Part shown: piece by piece, positions 59,308 through 64,000 of the stretch
How the letters are laid out: the number at the start of each line of letters is the position of its first letter
How positions within the stretch are numbered: position 1 is the first letter of the stretch
NCBI GenBank assembly: GCA_035627375.1
Contig: DASPLX010000037.1
Span: 1 to 64,000, forward strand
DNA: 64,000 nucleotides
Direction of reading: 5' to 3'
Origin: DASPLX01 sp035627375
GTDB lineage: Bacteria; Pseudomonadota; Gammaproteobacteria; Burkholderiales; Burkholderiaceae_D
Notes under the pieces: generated by a model
What the model was told of the DNA's origin: nothing
The model's database searches: none
Seen by the model: only the letters and a program-made list of their open reading frames with translations
Program-made: the position numbers and the translations under genes

Positions 59308-61395
59308 TTAGCCGCGCAGCAGGGCCAGCACGCCGTTCGGGAGGCTGTTCGCTTGCGCGAGCATCGCCGTACCGGCCTGTTGCAGGATCTGGCCGCGGGT
59401 CAGGTTGGCGGTCTCGGCCGCGAAGTCGGCGTCGGTGATCCGGCTGCGTGCCGCGGTCAGGTTTTCCGACACGTTTTGCAGCGAGGAGACCGTCGACAGG
59501 AAGCGGTTCTGGACTGCACCGAGATTCGCGCGGTTGGTGTTCACCGAGGAAATCGCGTTGTCGATCGCCACGATCGCATCGGTCGCGCCCTGGGCCGTCG
59601 ACACGTCGATGCTCGAAAGCGCCTGGCCGGTGCGGCCGGAACCGTAGGTCGCCGCCTTCAGCATGCCGATGGAGGACATGCTGTTGCCGGTGGTGCCTTC
59701 CGTGACCGTGAAGGACTTGGCCGAGCTCAGCGTGAAGGTGCCGTAGTAGGTCGAGGTCGAGCCGTGTGCGGCACCCGTGACGCCGGTGCTGGCCGAGGAG
59801 AAGTCGCCCGTCGACGATGTGCCCGTGATCGTGATGTTGCGGCCGTCGGCGGAGACCAGCTTGACGCCGTTCGCCGAAGTGCCGCCGTCCACGGCGATCA
59901 CGCCGGTGCGGCCGGAGATCGCGTTGATCGCGGTCACGACAGCGGTGCGGTCCGCCGCGCCGTCGGTGCCGGCCAGCGTGATCGTGGCGGTGGTATGACC
60001 GTTGATCGTGAGCGTGCCGGTACCGGCCGCCGCGGTTTGCGCGGCGCCCGAGGACGTATTGGCATTGGCCGTCGCCGTCACGCCGGTCTCGCCGGAAATC
60101 GCGTTGATCGCGGCAGCCTTGGCGATCGCGCTGAAGGTCTTATTGGTGGTCGACGCCGTGTCGTAGGAGCTCAAGCTCGCGCCGACCAGGATGCCGTTGA
60201 CCTTGAAGTCGCCGGCGGTAAATGCGACAGCTGTGCCGGAAGTCGTCGAGGCATAGGCTGTTTGTGTCGAGAATGTGCCGGCGTTCAGGCCCGCGTTCGC
60301 GATGCCGGTCGTGTCGGTCACCACGATGGCCTTGTTCGAGCTCAGCGTGAACGTGCCGTAGTAGGTCGTGCCGCCGCTGGCATGGGCCGCGCCCGACACG
60401 CCGGTCGAGGCCGAGGAGAAATCGCCGGAAGCCGAGGTCGCGGAAACGGTGATGTTGCGGCCGTCGGCAGCCATCAGCTTGACGCCGCCGGTCGAGAGGC
60501 CGGAATCGACGGCGACGACGCCGGTCTGGCCGGAAATGTCGTTGATCGCCTTGACGACGGCTGCGCGGTCGACCGTGCCGTCGGCGCCGGCCAGCGTGAT
60601 GGTGGCCGTCGTTACGCCATTGATGGAGATGGTGCCGGTGCCGGCGGCGGCGGTTTGGGCGGCGCCGACCGAGATATTGGTATCGACGGTCGCCGTGACG
60701 CCGTGCGACGCGGTCGATGCGTTGACCGCGGCGGCTTTCGCGATGGCGCTGGCGGACTTGCCGGCGGTGGAAGAGGTATCGTCGGAACCGGTCGAGGCGC
60801 GGATCGACACGCCGTTGAGGATCATGTCGCCGCCCGACATCGCGGTGCCGTTATTGGAGGCGGTCAGCGAAGCGGATTGGGTCGCGCCCAGCTTCGAGGT
60901 CTGCGCGCTGTCCATCGACACCGAAATGGTCTGGCCGGAATTGGCGCCGACCTGGAAGGACTGGCTCGAGAACGAGCCGTCGAGCAGGTTGATGCCGTTG
61001 AACTGCGTCGTGCTGGCGACGCGGCCGATTTCCGCGACCAGTTGCGACACTTCGTTCTGGATGGAAGCGCGGTCGCTGGCGCTGTTGGAGCCGTTGGCTG
61101 CCTGCACTGCCAGCGTACGCAGACGCTGCAGGTTGTCGCCGATGGACGACAGCGCGCCTTCAGCCGTTTGCGCGAGCGAAATTGCGTCGTTGGCGTTACG
61201 AGCGGCTTGGTCCAGGCCGCCGACCTGGGCTTGCATGCGTTGGGAAATCGCCAAGCCGGCCGAATCATCCTTCGCGCTGTTGATGCGCAAACCGGACGAC
61301 AGGCGCTGCAAAGCGGTGTTCAGCGATTGCGACGACATCGACAGATTACGTTGCGCATTCAAGGACGCCAGGTTGGTGTTGATAATTGAAGCCAT
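59308..61395 (-). CDS. fliC: FliC, flagellin, large form with duplicated central domain
   Basis: A 695-residue flagellin. The N-terminal D0/D1 region (ASIINTNLASLNAQRNLSMS, LQRLSSGLRINSAKDDSAGL) and C-terminal D1/D0 region (ANLTRGQILQQAGTAMLAQA, ending NGVLALLRG) are typical, and the TLR5-recognition stretch LRTLAVQAANGSNS is conserved. The surface part (about 180-575) is Ser/Thr/Ala/Gly-rich and consists of two copies of a roughly 172-residue module about 205 residues apart. Serines and threonines there are candidate sites for the sugar made by the neighbouring cluster. ACAGGAG precedes the ATG. Transcription is from the sigma-28 promoter at 61491-61517. Confidence 0.97.
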   Translation of the reverse strand: MASIINTNLASLNAQRNLSMSSQSLNTALQRLSSGLRINSAKDDSAGLAISQRMQAQVGGLDQAARNANDAISLAQTAEGALSSIGDNLQRLRTLAVQAANGSNSASDRASIQNEVSQLVAEIGRVASTTQFNGINLLDGSFSSQSFQVGANSGQTISVSMDSAQTSKLGATQSASLTASNNGTAMSGGDMILNGVSIRASTGSDDTSSTAGKSASAIAKAAAVNASTASHGVTATVDTNISVGAAQTAAAGTGTISINGVTTATITLAGADGTVDRAAVVKAINDISGQTGVVAVDSGLSTGGVKLMAADGRNITVSATSASGDFSSASTGVSGAAHASGGTTYYGTFTLSSNKAIVVTDTTGIANAGLNAGTFSTQTAYASTTSGTAVAFTAGDFKVNGILVGASLSSYDTASTTNKTFSAIAKAAAINAISGETGVTATANANTSSGAAQTAAAGTGTLTINGHTTATITLAGTDGAADRTAVVTAINAISGRTGVIAVDGGTSANGVKLVSADGRNITITGTSSTGDFSSASTGVTGAAHGSTSTYYGTFTLSSAKSFTVTEGTTGNSMSSIGMLKAATYGSGRTGQALSSIDVSTAQGATDAIVAIDNAISSVNTNRANLGAVQNRFLSTVSSLQNVSENLTAARSRITDADFAAETANLTRGQILQQAGTAMLAQANSLPNGVLALLRG
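59701..60831 (-). repeat. duplicated surface module inside fliC
   Basis: Codes for residues 189-361 and 394-565 of flagellin. Shared segments in the same order include SAIAKAAA, GAAQTAAAGTGT, TTATITLAG, ADGRNIT, GDFSSASTGV and YYGTFTLSS, at a spacing of 205-206 residues. Divergence of about one third indicates an old tandem duplication followed by drift. Confidence 0.88.
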
Positions 61396-61490
61396 TTTGT
61401 TTCTCCTGTAGTGGTCCGATGGTCACCGGCTTGATCGATTTCACCTTGGGTCGCCCTGAACTGCCGAGGCGTAGACCGTTGATGTTTTCT

Positions 61491-61517
61491 TTATCGGACG
61501 AGATTGGAAAAAGTTTA
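61491..61517 (-). promoter_or_regulatory. sigma-28 (FliA) promoter of fliC
   Basis: On the minus strand: TAAACTTT, an 11-base spacer, then TCCGATAA. Each half matches the consensus at seven of eight positions. It lies about 96 bases upstream of the fliC ATG, leaving a leader of roughly 90 bases. The 419-base gap 61396-61814 is otherwise non-coding and AT-richer than its surroundings. Confidence 0.85.
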
Positions 61518-61785
61518 GTGATAGAAACTTGACCATTCTTTTTCCAGTTTCGCCGAAACCAGGCCGGACACATGCTTCTTCGGATGCGAAGGAAAAACCT
61601 TAAGTCCGCAAAAAAAATTGATGCCGGGAAAATAGACGGCAAGGGGAGCCGAATCGGCTGAATCGGCTTGAAGCCTAGACGGGACGGGCGTTTCGGGGAG
61701 TTGGGGGGGAGCAGGATGCGCCGCAAAAAAATAAGGGCCTAAAGATTGTCGAAATTCAGCCGTTATCCTTGCTTTTTGCCGGAGT

Positions 61786-61808
61786 GGCCTGCTGCAGTGC
61801 GGCAGGCC
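61786..61808 (-). terminator. possible terminator hairpin of the GGDEF gene
   Basis: GGCCTGC and GCAGGCC form a 7-base stem around a nine-base loop just past the stop of the GGDEF gene (minus strand). No T-tract follows on that strand, so termination strength is uncertain. Confidence 0.4.
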
Positions 61809-61814
61809 CGGGAA

Positions 61815-63407
61815 TCACTCCGCCGCCACGACCCGGTTCTTGCCGGCGCGCTTGGCCTTGTACAGCGCCTCGTCGGCGCGCTTGATCAGCGACGTCTGAT
61901 CCTCGCCCGGCTGGCGCAGCGCCACCCCCGCGCTGAAGGTGATCAGCAGCTTCTCGTTGTTGTACATGAAGATGCGCTTGGTCAGCTCGCGCTGGAGGCG
62001 GGTGATGGTCTGGGTGGCGTCTTCAAGCGGCGTGTCGGGCAGGATGACCATGAATTCCTCGCCGCCGAAGCGGCCGATGACATCCATCGTGCGCAGCGTG
62101 TCCTTGATGACGCGCACCAGGTGGATCAGGGCGTTGTCGCCCGCCACGTGGCCGTAGGTGTCGTTCAGGCGCTTGAAGTCGTCCAGGTCCAGCATGGCGA
62201 TGCACAGCGGCGTCTGGCGCCGTTCCGAGCGCGCCTGCTCGCGCTCGAACACGTCGTCCAGGCCGCGCCGGTTGAGGCTGCCGGTCAACTGGTCTTCGCG
62301 CACCAGTTCGCTCATTTCCTCGAGCTTCTTTTCCAGATCGTGGATGCGCGCCTCGGCTTCCTGCACTTCCTGGCGCGCCGAAATCATTTCGTCGCGCGAA
62401 CGCAGGGCTTCGGCCTGCGTGACCTTGGTGTCGCGCATCACGTCGTCCAGGATCTTGGTCAGCTCGCCGATGTCCTTGGCCTTGCTGATCTGATGCGAAT
62501 ACTTGTCGATCTTCTGGTGGTAGTCGCCGGTCGTCGCCGCGACGGCGGAGAGGCGGTCGATGAAGGTGATCATCATGTTCTTCATCGCCGCCTTGGCTTC
62601 GGACAGGCTGTGCTTGAGCACGCCTTGCTTGTAGATCACTTCCTTCAGGCTGCGCGTCGCGTCCTTGAGCGCGCTGTGGCTGATCGGGCCGGACAGCAGG
62701 TTCTGCACGCCGGCGATCTGGCCGGAGAGCCAGGCGTCGTCGTCCAGCAGTTCGCTGATGTTTTCCAGCAGCAGGTTGAAGAGGCGCAGCAGCAGCTCGT
62801 GCTGTTCCGCCATGTCGCCGCTGCGGATCTCGATCTTGAAGCACAGCTGCTTCAGGCGCGTTGCCGCATCGGCGAGCCCTTGCTCGTTGGATGCGTTCTT
62901 GATGGCCGCGGAAATGGCTTCCGCCTCTTCTACCAGGTCCGGCGCGTTTTGGAGCAGGGAGGCGACGGCGAAGGACAGCGTGCGCGTCAGCATGTCGCGC
63001 AGCATCTGCGACTGCGCATCAGGGCTTGCCGGCGCCGCCAGGCGGCTGTCGACGGCTCTTTCCGTCTTTTCCGGTTCCGCCTGGGCGACCAGGCGCACGT
63101 CCGCCGTCTGCTTCAGGTACTTTTCGATGAGCTGATCGAGCTTGCTGCTGTAATCTGCCCAGTCGCGCGTGGTGAGCGCGCGGTTGAATTGCACGCCATA
63201 GTCGCCGACGTCGCCCGGTATCTCGGCCAGGCTGGAGGAGAAATGGGTCAGCACGGTCTCGGCATTGGCGGAAGATGCGGTACCCGCGACTTCGTCATAG
63301 ATGTCGCGGTAGGCGTCGGGCGTCGGCGCGATGCGGCGCGCGGCCAGGCGGCGGAAGGTTTCTCTGGCGATGTCTGCTGGGTTTTGCTGTTCTGGTTGTT
63401 TTGACAT
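61815..63407 (-). CDS. GGDEF-domain diguanylate cyclase
   Basis: A 530-residue protein without membrane helices. A long helical N-terminal part (about 1-360, with coiled-coil stretch SARQEVQEAEARIHDLEKKL) leads to a C-terminal GGDEF domain (about 370-530). The active loop is GGEEF (448-452), and the inhibitory I-site RTMD (439-442) lies five residues before it, so synthesis of cyclic-di-GMP with product feedback is expected. The domain ends ADEALYKAKRAGKNRVV. It could feed the PilZ brake encoded at 37341. The start is ATG 63407; a GTG at 63419 is an alternative. No sensory domain was recognised. Confidence 0.88.
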   Translation of the reverse strand: MSKQPEQQNPADIARETFRRLAARRIAPTPDAYRDIYDEVAGTASSANAETVLTHFSSSLAEIPGDVGDYGVQFNRALTTRDWADYSSKLDQLIEKYLKQTADVRLVAQAEPEKTERAVDSRLAAPASPDAQSQMLRDMLTRTLSFAVASLLQNAPDLVEEAEAISAAIKNASNEQGLADAATRLKQLCFKIEIRSGDMAEQHELLLRLFNLLLENISELLDDDAWLSGQIAGVQNLLSGPISHSALKDATRSLKEVIYKQGVLKHSLSEAKAAMKNMMITFIDRLSAVAATTGDYHQKIDKYSHQISKAKDIGELTKILDDVMRDTKVTQAEALRSRDEMISARQEVQEAEARIHDLEKKLEEMSELVREDQLTGSLNRRGLDDVFEREQARSERRQTPLCIAMLDLDDFKRLNDTYGHVAGDNALIHLVRVIKDTLRTMDVIGRFGGEEFMVILPDTPLEDATQTITRLQRELTKRIFMYNNEKLLITFSAGVALRQPGEDQTSLIKRADEALYKAKRAGKNRVVAAE

Positions 63408-63525
63408 GGCGGCACTCACACTCCCTGAACGTGGGACTTCTTCGATGCCGGTATCTTATTAGCAGGCCGAAGCGCTCGATGTGTCGATTAGCAGTCCAAA
63501 CCCAGGCTAATTTACATCTTTGAAA

Positions 63526-63549
63526 GCCGGCTCACAAATCCGCGAGCCG
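63526..63549 (-). terminator. possible terminator of the response-regulator gene
   Basis: On the minus strand, after the regulator stop, CCGGCTC and GAGCCGG form a 7-base stem around a ten-base loop, followed by CTTTC. It is a plausible but weak intrinsic terminator in the 160-base gap 63408-63567, where nothing else was recognised. Confidence 0.5.
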
Positions 63550-63567
63550 GGAAAACAACAACTTGCC

Positions 63568-64000
63568 TTATTGTTCTTCGACCAGATGATTCTTGATGGC
63601 GTAGTGCGTCAGCTCGGCATTGTGCCGGAGTTTCATCTTTTGCAACAACCGCGAGCGGTACATGCTGACGGTCTTGACCGACAGCGTCAATGCGGCGGCG
63701 ATTTCGCTGACCGTCTTGCCCGAGGCGATCATGATCAGCGTCTGGTATTCGCGGTCCGACAGGGATTCGTGCGGCATCGCTTCGTGATCCTCGCTGACCT
63801 GGTTGGCGAGTTCCTGGGCCAGCGCCGGGCTGACGTATTTGCGTCCGGCGGCGACCTGGCGGATCGCGTTGACCAGTTCGTCGGGCGCGCTTTGCTTGTT
63901 GAGATAGCCGGAGGCGCCGGCCTTGAGCGAACGGATCGCGTATTGGTCTTCCCGGTGCATCGACAGCATCAGGATGGCCAGCTTGGGAAATTCCTTGCGC
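63568..64000 (-). CDS. NarL/FixJ-type response regulator (partial, 5' end outside window)
   Basis: The last about 144 residues of a two-component regulator. The C-terminal part of the receiver is present, with switch lysine in GASGYLNKQSAPDELVNA. It is followed by a LuxR-type DNA-binding domain: LSDREYQTLIMIASGKTVSE and IAAALTLSVKTVSMYRSRLL (helix-turn-helix). The frame remains open to base 64000, so the start and phospho-acceptor Asp are not in view. It resembles GacA/UvrY-like single regulators often found near fliC in Burkholderiales. A role in flagellar or biofilm control is possible but not shown. Confidence 0.88.
   Translation of the reverse strand, partial: RKEFPKLAILMLSMHREDQYAIRSLKAGASGYLNKQSAPDELVNAIRQVAAGRKYVSPALAQELANQVSEDHEAMPHESLSDREYQTLIMIASGKTVSEIAAALTLSVKTVSMYRSRLLQKMKLRHNAELTHYAIKNHLVEEQ

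Overview
The window is an almost uninterrupted motility locus from a GC-rich, polarly flagellated Gram-negative bacterium. Betaproteobacteria, order Burkholderiales and probably near Oxalobacteraceae, is my inference from the gene order (cheR-cheD-cheB-cheY-cheZ, flhB-flhA-flhF-flhG-fliA, a second-type MotC/MotD stator, L- and P-ring genes) and from a CheY and CheZ that closely resemble the enteric proteins. No rRNA, tRNA, CRISPR, insertion sequence or phage gene was seen.

Layout. 1-5360: tail of a chemoreceptor, then cheR, cheD, cheB, cheY, cheZ and an EAL-HDOD regulator. 5530-13270: flhB, flhA, flhF, flhG, fliA, motC, motD. 13300-14910 (minus): flgN, flgM, flgA. 15100-25660 (plus): flgB to flgL, covering rod, hook, L/P rings, muramidase and hook-filament junction. 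25700-36720 (minus): fliF-G-H-I-J-K and then fliL-M-N-O-P-Q-R, covering MS ring, switch, export ATPase and export gate; fliE is divergent at 36966. 37340-41110 (minus): flaG, fliS, fliT, a second FliK-like protein, a FlhB C-terminal-domain homologue and a YcgR-type PilZ brake. 41412-55370 (plus): a nonulosonic (pseudaminic-type) acid pathway (pseB, pseC, an SpsF-like cytidylyltransferase, pseG, pseI) interleaved with two methyltransferases, a metallophosphoesterase, an ATP-grasp ligase and a HisH/HisF/WbpG-type amidotransferase set, ending in a 998-residue TPR-glycosyltransferase-methyltransferase fusion. 55390-61400 (minus): a second fliT, a giant fliD and a large fliC. 61815 to the end (minus): a GGDEF protein and a partial NarL/FixJ-type response regulator.

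How it fits together. The early and middle genes build the basal body and hook. FlgM, FlgN, FlgK, FlgL, FlaG and FliC each lie behind a sequence matching the sigma-28 (FliA) promoter with the same 11-base spacer, so the filament stage can be seen in the DNA. The sugar cluster sits between the filament chaperone genes (flaG/fliS/fliT) and the cap and filament genes (fliD/fliC). It ends in a protein with the same TPR-plus-transferase plan as Caulobacter FlmG, so the most economical reading is Maf-independent flagellin glycosylation with a modified (probably acetamidino- and methyl-bearing) pseudaminic-type sugar. FliD (1115 aa) and FliC (695 aa) are both enlarged by internal tandem duplications of similar beta-alpha-beta modules.

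Oddities worth attention are the TPR-GT-methyltransferase fusion, an amidino-sugar module inside a pseudaminic pathway with no visible PseH, an FlhG without its P-loop, the ABABA repeat in FliD, the duplicated FliC centre, and duplicate export-switch (FliK/FlhB) and FliT proteins.
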